Shown here piece after piece: positions 53,402-62,896 of a stretch of 64,000 nt of DNA. The position numbers and the translations under genes are program-made. The stretch is from positions 1,798,001-1,862,000 of the forward strand of contig CBDDDT010000003.1 of the NCBI GenBank assembly GCA_965226755.1, read 5' to 3'. The DNA is from Bog-113 sp965226755 (lineage in GTDB: Bacteria > Acidobacteriota > Terriglobia > Bryobacterales > Bryobacteraceae). How positions within the stretch are numbered: the stretch's first letter is position 1; each line of letters opens with the position of its first letter. The notes under the pieces are model-generated. The model worked only from the letters and a program-made list of their open reading frames with translations, did not search any database and was not told the origin of the DNA.

Positions 53402-54760
53402 ATGTGGATGGGCCGTCTGTTGGCCATAACGATGATTTTTGCAGCCGGCGCATTTTCTCAAGGTCCGCCGCTGACAACGATCCAGGATACGCTTTACGAA
53501 GCGAACGGCGCTCGCATGAATGCGACTGCCGTGATCACATGGAATTCGTTTCAGTCTTCCGACGGCTCCAATATCGGCATGCAGTCGCTGACTGTCCCGA
53601 TCGTGAATGGGAGCCTTTATGTTCAGTTGGCGCCGAATACAACGGCGAACCCCAGTGAACCCTATACCGTCACTTATTCCAGCGATGGGATGATTCAGTT
53701 TCAGGAGACGTGGATGGTGCCGCCGAGTTCTTCGCCCTTGCGGGTGAGCGCGGTGCGGGTTTTCTCCACGCCGGGCGGCACTTCCCCCGGCGGAAGCGGC
53801 TCGGAATCCGGATCGGGCGGAGTGCAGGGGCCCATCTCGGAATCCAGCGTCACCGGTCTCACCTCCGATCTGGCCGCCCGTCCTCTGAAAGGATCGGCCT
53901 TCGGGACGGGACGAGTGGCGATTATCGATCAAACGGGGGCTATCGACACGGTGGTCGGCAACTCCACGGACTGCGTGTATGTGGACGGCACATCGGGCCC
54001 GTGCTTCGACCCTACGCAGCTTCCCACGTATTCGGACGACGAGACGCCGGCGGGCGTGGTGGACGGATCAAATATCAGCTTCGCCCTGGCCGCGCAGCCG
54101 TCACCGCCTCTCTCGCTGATTCTCTTTCGCAACGGGATGGCGCAGAAGCAAGGCTTCGACTACACACTGACCGGCGCGGTGGTCCAGTTCGCGGCGGGCA
54201 ACGGACCTCAGCCCGGAGACACGCTCGCGGCTTGGTACCGGCTTCCGTCGGCCGCGTCCCAAGGCGGCCCGATCCAGGGTGGCCTCGGCGGTCCCGTGAT
54301 CTTCCCGACGATGAATGCTCAGGTGGTTTGCAGCGCTACGGGAACCCAAGCCAGCGCCGCGGACCTTACGGGTCTGGGAACCTGTACAATTCCCGCGAAC
54401 GCCCTTAGTTCGGGAGATCGCGTGGAGATCCGCTTCCTGCTCTCCCACTCGGGCGCTTCAAGCGGATTCACCTACGTGGTGAGCTGGGGGGCGACCACCA
54501 TTCTGCAGCGGGTGGCCGGAACGAACGACGCGGTCATCGCGGGTACGGAAGATGCCGCGATCAGCGCCGGGCCCGCGCAGCTCGCGGGACAGAGTTTCGG
54601 CACCGTGTTGCCCTTACTTCCCGCGCTCGCTGTCGCGCCGGATCCCATAACATCTCCCATCACCATCGCCTTCAGCGCGGGCCTGAACGTCGCCGGCGCC
54701 GATTCCGTTACTCTCGTCAGCTACACGGTCATCCGGTATCCCGCGATCAGCAATCCATAA
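53402..54760 (+). CDS. secreted hypothetical protein
   Basis: A 452-residue exported protein (signal peptide to about residue 19, GAFSQ) with no recognised family. The N-terminal part (residues 25-120) looks like an Ig-like beta domain; a Gly/Ser-rich linker (GSGSESGSGG) divides it from a second region. Between about 330 and 450 two Cys and beta strands suggest another beta domain. The middle part (YSDDETPAGVVDGSNISFAL onward) resembles tail-fibre or carbohydrate-binding sequence. CGGAGG stands before the ATG. Such proteins are common in this lineage. Confidence 0.65.
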   Translation: MWMGRLLAITMIFAAGAFSQGPPLTTIQDTLYEANGARMNATAVITWNSFQSSDGSNIGMQSLTVPIVNGSLYVQLAPNTTANPSEPYTVTYSSDGMIQFQETWMVPPSSSPLRVSAVRVFSTPGGTSPGGSGSESGSGGVQGPISESSVTGLTSDLAARPLKGSAFGTGRVAIIDQTGAIDTVVGNSTDCVYVDGTSGPCFDPTQLPTYSDDETPAGVVDGSNISFALAAQPSPPLSLILFRNGMAQKQGFDYTLTGAVVQFAAGNGPQPGDTLAAWYRLPSAASQGGPIQGGLGGPVIFPTMNAQVVCSATGTQASAADLTGLGTCTIPANALSSGDRVEIRFLLSHSGASSGFTYVVSWGATTILQRVAGTNDAVIAGTEDAAISAGPAQLAGQSFGTVLPLLPALAVAPDPITSPITIAFSAGLNVAGADSVTLVSYTVIRYPAISNP

Positions 54761-54763
54761 CGG

Positions 54764-55729
54764 CTAAGGCAAGTACTTCTGCAAATCGGGGAACAGCCGC
54801 GCGTGGATGGCGGGAGTATCCAGGTTCTCCCGCGTCACCACGGCTGGCTCGATGTTCTGAATGCGCCGCGGAGTTCCCCCGTTGATCTTCTCCACCGCTG
54901 CCATGATCGAGTCGTAACCCATTTTGAAGGGATCCTGCACGATCAGCGAATCGATCTCCCCGCTCTTGAGACCTTCCAGAAGCGCGGGGCTGGAGTCGAA
55001 ACCGACCAGCTTCACGTGGCTGCGGCGGCTCTTCAAAGCCTGGGCGGCGCCCACGGCGCTGGATTCATTGGAGGCGAAAAGCGCATCCAGGGCGGGGAAG
55101 GCCGTCAGCAAATTTTCCGAGACGGCGAGCGACTGCGCGAAGTCGGCGTTGCCGTAGCGCTTGTCCAAAATGCGAATGCCCGGCGCTTTTTCCCGGATCG
55201 TATCCTCAAAACCTTTTTCTCGCGCCATCGTGGAAGCCGCGCCCACCTGGACGGCGACAATGGCGACCTGTCCCTTGCCGCCTAAAATCTGAATCATGCG
55301 CTGCCCGGCCATTTGTCCGGCGGCGTAGTTATCCGTCGCGACCTGGGCCGCAAAGCTCGGCGTATCCACCGGCGAATCGAAGATGATGACGGGAATTCCC
55401 TGCTTCGCCGCGCGATCGACCACGCTGATCAAAGCCGTACGGTCGATGGGCGCCAGCGCTATCGCATTCAGATGCTGATTGATCATGGAATCGACAATCT
55501 GCAACTGGCCGTTGAAGTCGGTTTCCGACGCCGGCCCGTTCCAAACGATTTCGATTTTCTGATCGCGCCCCGCTTTCACCGCGCCAGCGTGAACGGATTG
55601 CCAGAATATGTGCGCCCGGCCTTTCGGGATCACGCCGATCCGGCGGGCCCCGCCGCGGTTACAGGAAAACGAGACGACCGCCAGAAGAATGAGCGCCGCG
55701 GCGCGCCCGCGTTTCCGGCCGGCGCGCAT
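54764..55729 (-). CDS. sugar-binding periplasmic lipoprotein (LacI/RbsB fold), orphan
   Basis: A 321-residue protein with a lipobox (AVVSFSC, Cys about residue 23) and a periplasmic-binding fold of the RbsB type: ISVVDRAAKQGIPVIIFDSP, MAGQRMIQILGGKGQVAIV and ALFASNESSAVGAAQAL. It should bind a sugar outside the cytoplasmic membrane. No permease or ATPase gene lies next to it. It overlaps the aldo/keto reductase gene by one base (TAATG), so it may work with that enzyme or serve as a sensor. Confidence 0.85.
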   Translation of the reverse strand: MRAGRKRGRAAALILLAVVSFSCNRGGARRIGVIPKGRAHIFWQSVHAGAVKAGRDQKIEIVWNGPASETDFNGQLQIVDSMINQHLNAIALAPIDRTALISVVDRAAKQGIPVIIFDSPVDTPSFAAQVATDNYAAGQMAGQRMIQILGGKGQVAIVAVQVGAASTMAREKGFEDTIREKAPGIRILDKRYGNADFAQSLAVSENLLTAFPALDALFASNESSAVGAAQALKSRRSHVKLVGFDSSPALLEGLKSGEIDSLIVQDPFKMGYDSIMAAVEKINGGTPRRIQNIEPAVVTRENLDTPAIHARLFPDLQKYLP

Positions 55730-56595
55730 TAACCGCGCACGCTCGCCGTCGGGATTTTCCGGATCAGATCACCCAGTTCGGCCTGGCTCTCCGACCCGAT
55801 CGTGAACGCGTCGATGATTCCGTTGTGCGCCAGCGCGTACTGCAGGCATTCATCGGCTTTGGTCCGCAGCCGTCCCGCGCCCAGAATTTTCATCCCGATC
55901 ACGCCTTTTCCCGAAGCTTTCATCTGCTTGAGAACGCTGAGCACAACTTCAGGCTCGGCATCCATCGCCACTTGCGCCGGGTTGATGCGGGCCAGATCCA
56001 CTTCCACCCACTTGCTCGCCGCGGCGGTCTTGAGCGCTTCCAAGGTGTGGCAGGACGTTCCCTTGGTCCGCACGATTCCCCGCTCCTGAGCTTCGTTGAT
56101 CACGTCCATCGCGCCTTTCTTGCGCTCCGGCCAATCCGCATCCTGCATGCAATGCAGCAGCAGAATATCGATGTAATCCGTATTCAGCTCCCGGCGATAG
56201 CGATCCAGAGCGGCCTTCATTTCGGGGGCCGACGAGGCGCTCGTCTTCGTCATGATGGTGACGTTCTCGCGCTTCACGCTCTTCAACGCCTCGCGAAGAT
56301 GGGGATGGCTTCCGTATTGATCCGCCGAATCCCAGAAAGTGACGCCGTTGTCATAGCCGAACTTGAACAGGTCGGCGACGCCGGAGACGCCCAGTTTCTT
56401 GGTCTGGTTGGAACTGCCGCCCGTTCCGTTCGTGCCCGTGCCCATGGCCAGGCGGCTGCAACTGATTTTCCGGGGACCCAGCGTGATCCGATCGGAGGCT
56501 TCCTTCTTTGCGGCCTGCGCGTACAGATGATGGGGGAAGTTATGGAGAGCGATGGCCCCGGCCGCGCCGCGAACGAGAAAATCTCTGCGTTTCAT
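55729..56595 (-). CDS. aldo/keto reductase with Tat signal
   Basis: A 288-residue protein beginning with the twin-arginine signal KRRDFLVRGAAGAIALHNFP. The TIM-barrel has WDSADQYGSH (about residues 88-97, with catalytic Asp and Tyr), TKTSASS (Lys), and LLLHCM (His). It is probably an exported NADPH- or cofactor-bound oxidoreductase acting on sugars or carbonyls. Followed directly by the sugar-binding lipoprotein, with which it is coupled. Confidence 0.85.
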   Translation of the reverse strand: MKRRDFLVRGAAGAIALHNFPHHLYAQAAKKEASDRITLGPRKISCSRLAMGTGTNGTGGSSNQTKKLGVSGVADLFKFGYDNGVTFWDSADQYGSHPHLREALKSVKRENVTIMTKTSASSAPEMKAALDRYRRELNTDYIDILLLHCMQDADWPERKKGAMDVINEAQERGIVRTKGTSCHTLEALKTAAASKWVEVDLARINPAQVAMDAEPEVVLSVLKQMKASGKGVIGMKILGAGRLRTKADECLQYALAHNGIIDAFTIGSESQAELGDLIRKIPTASVRG

Positions 56596-56629
56596 TGGTG
56601 CCTCTCTGCCTGTTCAGGATAACGCGATT

Positions 56630-58192
56630 TTACTGCTTGAGCCCGAACGCATAAAGCGTGTTGTCGTAGGTGGTGACAAAAACGTGGCCGCTGGCCACCG
56701 CGATTCCGCTGAAATGGGTGAAGCTGGTGATGGTGTCGCCGCTCGAAAACAGCTCTTTGCCCGTGCTCGCATCAAACGCATAGAGCACCGCGTTTCCCGT
56801 ATGCAGTTTGACCCGCTCGGCGGAAGTGTATAACCCGCCGCTCTCTTTGGCCTGGCCGGTGAACTCGCCGTTGGAAACCGCGAACACGACGCCGTTGGCC
56901 ACCACGGGCGGCTCCGGCACCTTCATATCGCGAGACGTCCATACGGGCGTCAGGGCTGGGGCGCCGTCCTTGTCCTCAACCTTGAACGCCATGATGCTGC
57001 CATCCGGCGTCTCCCCATTTTTCATCTTGAACGCGGGCGCCTGCGCGGTCACCACCGGCCCCAGGGACGGAGCGAACAGCCATCGATCTTTGTTGGAATC
57101 TTCCCAGGTAGCGAACGCGCCCCAGAACCCATGTCCCGCGAAATTGCTGTCCTCATTGGAGTACAGCGGGCTCCGGAAAAGCGGCGTGCGGTGGTCGGCG
57201 CCCCCCAGTTTCTCCGCATCCAGCAGATAAATCACGCCTTCTTTACCCGCCGCCGCCACCAGATCCCGGCCCTTGTAGCTGAACACCACCGGAGTCATGT
57301 TCCCCATGTCCAGATCTTTGCGTGTGATGAACGTCCGGTTGGCCGGCGTGTAATAATCCACCAGCTTGCCATCGTCGAGCGATACCCCAAGCACCGAATC
57401 CGGAAAGTTGCCCTTTTCGGCGTCGTAGGTTCCGTCGCCGGTTTCGGCGAACGCCCGGTCTTTATTGAGCGCAACTCCGCCGCGTCCCCAAACTCCCGCG
57501 CCGCCCGCCCTGGTCGCCGCGGTAAACGTCACCTTGTGTTCCGGCGTTTTGAAACTCATCGAATAGACGCCCGACTTGGCCCCGGCGCAACCCTGGGAAG
57601 TGGTCGTATAGATCACGCCGTCCCGCGCGTTCAGGCTCCAGTTCTTCGAGAAAGGCGGCGTGAACTGGGTGGGCGGGATATTGTCTTCGCCGTCATTCAC
57701 ATTCAGCGAATGCAGCTTGCCGTCGCTGGCCAGCGCGAAGACGGTGTTGTTGGGAAAGTAGTGATCGCCCCAGTGATTGGTGACGGGAGTCGCATTCAGG
57801 GCGTTCGGACAGAGCCAGAACGGATCCTTCGGCATCGCCGCTTTATCCACCTGAAACTGCTTCGACCACACCAGCTTTCCTGAATCGGCGTCCACCGCGA
57901 AAATCGTGTCGGAGGCGCCGCCCGCGATCACATATTCCTTGAATCCGTGCGGCGTGATCACGCCTTCCATGACCACGGGCGGGGTCAGCGAATTCAGCTC
58001 GCGATTCTGATTTTCCAGCTTGATTTTCCACTCCAGGGAAAGGCCTTTGACATTGTCTTTGGTGAAAGTGTCTTCCGACTTGTTCCAACCCGAGCGTTGC
58101 GGGTCGCCGCCGAAAGTCGGCCAGTCCGCGGGAAGAATGAGGGAAGACGCCAGAAGCAGAATGGAGACCGCGGTTAAATGTTTCGGGGACAT
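56630..58192 (-). CDS. secreted PQQ-type beta-propeller protein
   Basis: A 520-residue protein with a signal peptide and repeats of the PQQ/BamB propeller: TIFAVDADSGKLVWSKQF, LHSLNVNDGEDN, VLGVSLDDGKLVDYY and VLYAFDASTGKELFSSG. It resembles quinoprotein dehydrogenases, but the vicinal Cys pair of methanol dehydrogenase is not obvious, so catalysis is unproven. It lies upstream of the aldo/keto reductase on the same strand, 34 bases apart. Confidence 0.8.
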   Translation of the reverse strand: MSPKHLTAVSILLLASSLILPADWPTFGGDPQRSGWNKSEDTFTKDNVKGLSLEWKIKLENQNRELNSLTPPVVMEGVITPHGFKEYVIAGGASDTIFAVDADSGKLVWSKQFQVDKAAMPKDPFWLCPNALNATPVTNHWGDHYFPNNTVFALASDGKLHSLNVNDGEDNIPPTQFTPPFSKNWSLNARDGVIYTTTSQGCAGAKSGVYSMSFKTPEHKVTFTAATRAGGAGVWGRGGVALNKDRAFAETGDGTYDAEKGNFPDSVLGVSLDDGKLVDYYTPANRTFITRKDLDMGNMTPVVFSYKGRDLVAAAGKEGVIYLLDAEKLGGADHRTPLFRSPLYSNEDSNFAGHGFWGAFATWEDSNKDRWLFAPSLGPVVTAQAPAFKMKNGETPDGSIMAFKVEDKDGAPALTPVWTSRDMKVPEPPVVANGVVFAVSNGEFTGQAKESGGLYTSAERVKLHTGNAVLYAFDASTGKELFSSGDTITSFTHFSGIAVASGHVFVTTYDNTLYAFGLKQ

Positions 58193-58225
58193 TGCAGGTG
58201 ACTGAATCTTATAATATCGCCGGTC

Positions 58226-60184
58226 TCAGGCACTCGCCTCGATAGCCTCGGAGACCTGCTCCCACTCGGTCATCAGGCTCTCCAAATCCTGTCTGCGCGC
58301 CGCCAGCAGATCCGACATCAGCATGGAATGTTCAGCGCTCTTGAAATCCGTCAACGCCCGCTCGCAATCCGCGATCTCCACTTCAAGACGCGTCACCTCG
58401 TCTTCGATCGCGCGCCGCCTCTCTTTCATCTGGCGCAGCTTGATCGGGTTCAACCGGACGGCTTTCGCGGGCGCGGCCGCATCCTGCGCCGCGTTCCCCG
58501 CGCCGTTCACAGGCAGGGGTTTGGCGTCCGCCTCGCGTTCCTCTTTCCGTTCGGGCGCCGCGCCATTCACCGCCGGCGATCCCGGTCCCCGGCTGATCAG
58601 GAACTCCTGATAAGTGCCCGGAAATGTACGGACCTCGCCGCCGCCCACTTCGATCACCCGCGTCGCAAGCTGCTCCAGGAAGTAGCGGTCATGCGACACG
58701 AAAACCACCGTCCCCGAGAACTTCTGCAGCGCATTCAGCAGGACATCCTTCGCCCGCATGTCCAGGTGGTTGGTGGGCTCATCCAGCAGCAGAAAGTTGC
58801 TGGGGTTCATCAACATCCGCGCCAGCGCGTAACGGTTCCTCTCGCCGCCGGAAAGCACGCCGATGGGCTTGAACACGTCGTCGTCCGAGAACAGAAAGGA
58901 TCCCAGGATGGTGCGCAGTTCCGTCTGCGTCGCCCGCGGCGCCACGTCCGCGAGATCGTCCAGGATGCGCGCATCCGGGTTCAGCTCCTTATATTGATCC
59001 TGGGCGAAATAGTCCGGCTGAACGTTGTGCCCGATCGTATACTCGCCGGTGGTGACCGGCTCGATCCCGGCCAGGATGCGGATCATGGTGGACTTTCCCG
59101 CGCCGTTCACGCCGCTGAGCACCACGCGCTCGCCGCGTTCGATCACGAAGGAAGCGCCGTGAAAGACATGCTTCGGTCCGTAGTCTTTGGACACCCCGCG
59201 CAATTCCGCCACGATGCGCCCGCTCGGTTTAGGCTGCGGGAAGGTGAAGTGGATCGCCTTCTCGTCCGGAGGAATTTCGATCCGCTCGATACGTTCCAGC
59301 TCCTTGATCCGGCTTTGCACCTGCTTCGCCTTCGTCGCCTGCGCGCGAAAGCGGTTGATGAAGGTTTCGAGCTGCTCGATCTTCTCCTGCTGATTCTTAT
59401 ACGCCGCTTCCAGCTGCGCGCGCCGCTCCACCCGCAGCGTTTCGTATTTCGTGTACGTGCCCGCATAGAACTGCACGCGCTTGTTCCAAAGCTCCGCAAT
59501 GCGGCTCACGCTCTGATCCAGAAAATATCGATCGTGCGAGATCAACACAAACGCATGAGGGTAATCGGAGAGATAGGTTTCCAGCCAGTCCCGCGCTTCC
59601 AGATCCAGGTGGTTTGTCGGCTCATCCAGCAGCAGCAGATTCGGTTTCTCCAGCAGCAGCTTGGCCAGGGCGATACGCATCTGCCAGCCGCCTGAGAACT
59701 CTTCGGTGCGCCGCCGCCAATCATCGCGGGAAAAACCCAGCCCGGTGAGCACCGCGCCCACATGGGCTTCAATCGTGTAACCCTCCCGCGATTGGAACTC
59801 CGACTGGGATTGGTGAAAGCGCTCCGCGACCTGCCGGTATTCCTGGCTTTCCGGATCGAGTTCCGCCAGCCGCCGCGTCAAGTCCTCCTGCTCCGCTTCG
59901 AGCGCGAACACATCGTCAAATACCGACAGGCATTCCGCGAACACGCTGCGGCCGGAGAGCGACAGACCATCCTGCGGCAGATACCCGGCCGTGATCCCTT
60001 TGGCGAAAGTGATCGACCCATAGTCGAGCGACTCGATTCCCGCGAGGCACTTCAGCAGCGTCGACTTCCCCGTCCCGTTCGCGCCCACGATCCCGACGCG
60101 TTCGCGCGGCGTGATGAGCCAGTCCAGTTCTTCAAAGAGAATCTTCGGGCCGAAGCGCTTTCCGGCGCCGGTGAGTTGAATCAT
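58226..60184 (-). CDS. ABC-F family ATPase
   Basis: A 652-residue soluble protein with two ABC domains and no membrane part. Walker A motifs GANGTGKST (about residue 34) and GVNGAGKST (about 358). Signatures FSGGWQMRIALAK and LSGGERNRYALAR, and two LLLDEPTNHLD boxes. A linker with FINRFRAQATKAKQVQSRIK lies between the domains, and a C-terminal coiled coil (about 570-645) follows a Pro/Ala-rich spacer. These features resemble Uup/YdiF. The family acts on ribosomes. Confidence 0.92.
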   Translation of the reverse strand: MIQLTGAGKRFGPKILFEELDWLITPRERVGIVGANGTGKSTLLKCLAGIESLDYGSITFAKGITAGYLPQDGLSLSGRSVFAECLSVFDDVFALEAEQEDLTRRLAELDPESQEYRQVAERFHQSQSEFQSREGYTIEAHVGAVLTGLGFSRDDWRRRTEEFSGGWQMRIALAKLLLEKPNLLLLDEPTNHLDLEARDWLETYLSDYPHAFVLISHDRYFLDQSVSRIAELWNKRVQFYAGTYTKYETLRVERRAQLEAAYKNQQEKIEQLETFINRFRAQATKAKQVQSRIKELERIERIEIPPDEKAIHFTFPQPKPSGRIVAELRGVSKDYGPKHVFHGASFVIERGERVVLSGVNGAGKSTMIRILAGIEPVTTGEYTIGHNVQPDYFAQDQYKELNPDARILDDLADVAPRATQTELRTILGSFLFSDDDVFKPIGVLSGGERNRYALARMLMNPSNFLLLDEPTNHLDMRAKDVLLNALQKFSGTVVFVSHDRYFLEQLATRVIEVGGGEVRTFPGTYQEFLISRGPGSPAVNGAAPERKEEREADAKPLPVNGAGNAAQDAAAPAKAVRLNPIKLRQMKERRRAIEDEVTRLEVEIADCERALTDFKSAEHSMLMSDLLAARRQDLESLMTEWEQVSEAIEASA

Positions 60185-60249
60185 GGGGGATTCTTTAGTT
60201 TAGAGAACGCGGTCAAGACTTTAAAGAAAGCTAAGCCCGGCGCGCGCCG

Positions 60250-60960
60250 TCAATCCGCGCCACGCATTTTCCAAAGCACCTGCCGCAGAATTCCCAGGAC
60301 GAGCCGGGCATCCCGCTGCTCCAATCGCAACCGCCGCAGAAACCGCCGGACTTTTTGTTCGGTCGAGGTCGCGACGATTCGATTGGTGTAGCCGCTCACT
60401 TCCAGGGTTTCGATCAGCATGCGCGTCAGCTGCTCGGAATCCGCCCCGCTCACCGGCCTGCGCATCCCCGGGGTCGCCGCCGCCGAAGAGTTGCGAACCA
60501 GTTCATACAGGCACACCGCCACCGACTGACCCAGATTCATCGAAGGCGTTTCCGGCGTGGTCGGAATGCGGGTGAGCCAATGGCAGTAGCTCATGTCGTC
60601 GTTGGATAAACCGAACTTCTCGGAGCCGAACAACAACGCGGCCTTGGCGTTTTCCATGTGTCCGCGCAGCAGCGGCGCCGCGGCTTCCAGCGTCTGGAGC
60701 GGGTGCTGTAGCTCGCGATTCCCGACGGATGTCGTTCCCACCACCAGCGAACAGTCCGCCACCGCGCTCCCGACATCCTCATACACGCGCGCGGCCCGCA
60801 GCACGGGCGCGCCGCCGACCGCGCTGACCGCCTCGCGAAAGGCCTTCTCGTAAGGGTTCACCACGCGCAGATCCGGCACGCCGAAGTTGCTCAACGCGCG
60901 CGCGGCAGCCCCGATGTTGAGAGGATTGCGCGGGGAAACCAGCACCACGGCAAGGTTCAT
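60250..60960 (-). CDS. SPOUT RNA methyltransferase, TrmJ-like
   Basis: A 236-residue enzyme of the SPOUT superfamily. VVLVSPRNPLNIGAAARALS, VVGTTSVGNREL, ALLFGSEKFGLSNDD and MNLGQSVAVCLYEL are the TrmJ motifs for 2'-O-methylation of tRNA. The ATG at 60960 is chosen because it overlaps the upstream stop (ATGA); an in-frame ATG 15 bases upstream is also possible. Confidence 0.85.
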   Translation of the reverse strand: MNLAVVLVSPRNPLNIGAAARALSNFGVPDLRVVNPYEKAFREAVSAVGGAPVLRAARVYEDVGSAVADCSLVVGTTSVGNRELQHPLQTLEAAAPLLRGHMENAKAALLFGSEKFGLSNDDMSYCHWLTRIPTTPETPSMNLGQSVAVCLYELVRNSSAAATPGMRRPVSGADSEQLTRMLIETLEVSGYTNRIVATSTEQKVRRFLRRLRLEQRDARLVLGILRQVLWKMRGAD

Positions 60961-61517
60961 CGGAACCAGATCCACTTCGCTAACAGGAACGCGGCGCCCG
61001 CCAGGAATCCGAGCAGCGCCTCATACTCGCGGTTCTTCAGATAGAGCCGCGATTGAAAGCGCTCGTCCCCGCCGTGATGGGCGAAACGGGGAAACAGCAC
61101 GGGCACGCGCCGCGCGAAGGCGTCGTACTCCGGAAAGAGATTCCGGAGATGCTGCTCCTCCAGTTCGATGACGGGCAAGTAAACCAGCAGAAACACCGCG
61201 GCGAAAACGGCCGCCAGCGTCAGATTGCGCCCCGCGATCACCAGCCCGCAAGCGACCAGAAGAGTCCCTATATAGAGCGGATTCCGCGTGAACGCATACG
61301 GCCCGGATTGCGCCAGCCGCTCATTCTTCGCCAGATGGCCCGCCGCCCATCCCCGTAAAAGCAGCCCCGCCACGGAAACCGGAAAGCCCGCCGCGAACGA
61401 GGCCGCGCTGGGGTGCGAAAGCCATCCGAACAGCGCTGCCAGCAGGAACCCGGCCGGCACGCGCATGCGCGCCACCTGGTCGGCGTAGGGCTTCGGAAAC
61501 CAGTACCTCCGCATCAC
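60957..61517 (-). CDS. isoprenylcysteine carboxyl methyltransferase-like membrane protein
   Basis: A 186-residue membrane protein with about four helices. GPYAFTRNPLYIGTLLVACG and ELEEQHLRNLFPEYDAFARR are conserved in the ICMT/PEMT group that uses S-adenosylmethionine. The true substrate in bacteria is unknown. Four-base overlaps join it to the heptosyltransferase upstream and the methyltransferase downstream. Confidence 0.8.
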   Translation of the reverse strand: MMRRYWFPKPYADQVARMRVPAGFLLAALFGWLSHPSAASFAAGFPVSVAGLLLRGWAAGHLAKNERLAQSGPYAFTRNPLYIGTLLVACGLVIAGRNLTLAAVFAAVFLLVYLPVIELEEQHLRNLFPEYDAFARRVPVLFPRFAHHGGDERFQSRLYLKNREYEALLGFLAGAAFLLAKWIWFR

Positions 61518-62524
61518 CTCAGGCGCGCCAGAATGGGATCCAGCGACTGCATCACCTGCTGAGGCGTAACGTCGATCATGGTCGCGTCAATCGCGGAACC
61601 GCGCCCGTAGTCTCCGCGCTTCTGCACGGCCATCGCTCGGGGGCTGGTCAGCACCTGGAGCGAGCCGCCGTAAGGACCATTGCGTTTCGGGTCCGTCGGC
61701 CCGAAGATCGCCACGCCCGGCTTTCCCAGAGCCGCCGCCAGATGCATGGGGCCGCTATCCACGCCGATAATCGCCTCGGCGCGGCGCGTGGCGTCGATCA
61801 ATCCGGCCAGCCCGCTCACATGCGCCCAGGCCTCGGGAACCTGCCGCAGTTCCTGCCGGTCGGAAGGCGGGCCGTTCAGCACCAGCGCGATTCCCCACCG
61901 CTTCTTCAACTGGCGCGCCGCCTCCGCGAAATATTCCAGCGGCCATTGCTTACTCTTCCAGCCGGCGAACGGGCTGGCTAAAACGAAAGGCCCCTCCGGC
62001 AATTCTCCCTCAGGGACGCCCATGGGCAGCGGGAACGACCGCAGCAGGTTGACCGCGCCCGCCGCCGCCGCGATATCGAGATGCCGGTCCACCACGTGCG
62101 CGGCCGCGGTCGAAACCCGGTTCGAATAAAACCACGCGGCCATGCGTTCGCGCACCAGCGTGCGGTCATATCCGATGATCCGCTCGGGCCGCGCCAAAGA
62201 GGCGGTGATGGCGGACTTCAACAACCCCTGCAAATCCATCGCAATCGAGAACCGCTGCTCCCGCAGTTCCAAAAGCGTCCGGATCCACGTGCGCGGATGC
62301 CGGCGGTCCAGCGCGATCACGCGGTCGATAAACGAGTTCTGCTGCAGCAGCGGCGCCCACGTATTCTCCACCACCCAGGTGAGCGGCGCGGAGGGGAAGC
62401 TATGTTTCAGAGACGCGGCCGCCGGCAGAGCGTGCAGAACGTCGCCCATCGCACCCAGCCGCACGACGAGTATGCCGGCGCTAATTTCCGTGCCTCCCCG
62501 CGACCGGAACATCGTGCTTCTCAT
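61514..62524 (-). CDS. waaC: lipopolysaccharide heptosyltransferase I-like glycosyltransferase (GT9)
   Basis: A 336-residue GT-B enzyme of family GT9. ILVVRLGAMGDVLHALPAA, AMDLQGLLKSAITASLARPE, and GVDSGPMHLAAALGKPGVAI match WaaC, which adds the first heptose to the Kdo of the lipid A core. The start overlaps the upstream gene by 44 bases; a later ATG at 62512 is also possible. WaaC is preferred to a generic GT9 from the first motifs. Confidence 0.8.
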   Translation of the reverse strand: MRSTMFRSRGGTEISAGILVVRLGAMGDVLHALPAAASLKHSFPSAPLTWVVENTWAPLLQQNSFIDRVIALDRRHPRTWIRTLLELREQRFSIAMDLQGLLKSAITASLARPERIIGYDRTLVRERMAAWFYSNRVSTAAAHVVDRHLDIAAAAGAVNLLRSFPLPMGVPEGELPEGPFVLASPFAGWKSKQWPLEYFAEAARQLKKRWGIALVLNGPPSDRQELRQVPEAWAHVSGLAGLIDATRRAEAIIGVDSGPMHLAAALGKPGVAIFGPTDPKRNGPYGGSLQVLTSPRAMAVQKRGDYGRGSAIDATMIDVTPQQVMQSLDPILARLR

Positions 62525-62891
62525 GCACGCGCCGCTTTAACCCCTCGGTGCTTTCGATGTGAGCTCGTTCGCTCCGGATGAATTCGTTGGGCTGCATGCT
62601 TCGGACCAGTTCCTCGGGGTCGCCGCTCCAATGAACCACGTAGTCTATCACTCGCAAAGAGGCTGCCGATTCGATCCGCGCGGCCCGCGAGGTCACCGCG
62701 TTTTCAGGATCGCCCACGATCGCGAAGAGGCTGGTTCCCGGGGCGGCCTGCGCCTGCACCGCGCGCACCATCGCCGGTTGCAGAACATCGAAGAAACCGG
62801 CGATCACCTTCACGTTTTTTCCCCGCCGCCGCAACTCCAAAGCTTTTTCAATAGCCGCGCCGGCCGGCAAAATTTTCTCCCGCGTGTCCAT
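62481..62891 (-). CDS. degenerate nucleotidyltransferase-like protein in the LPS-core cluster
   Basis: A 136-residue protein resembling the cytidylyl/adenylyltransferase domain of HldE (RfaE2). GKNVKVIAGFFDVLQPAMVR aligns with the family start, but the HxGH catalytic motif is replaced by QPAM. LFAIVGDPENAVTSRAARIE and the later VVHWSGDPEELVRSMQPNEF keep the fold order. The enzyme activity is therefore probably lost. It sits between two heptosyltransferases, suggesting a binding or regulatory role in core synthesis. I am fairly sure of the fold and unsure of the function. Confidence 0.6.
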   Translation of the reverse strand: MDTREKILPAGAAIEKALELRRRGKNVKVIAGFFDVLQPAMVRAVQAQAAPGTSLFAIVGDPENAVTSRAARIESAASLRVIDYVVHWSGDPEELVRSMQPNEFIRSERAHIESTEGLKRRVHEKHDVPVAGRHGN

Positions 62892-62896
62892 AGAGT

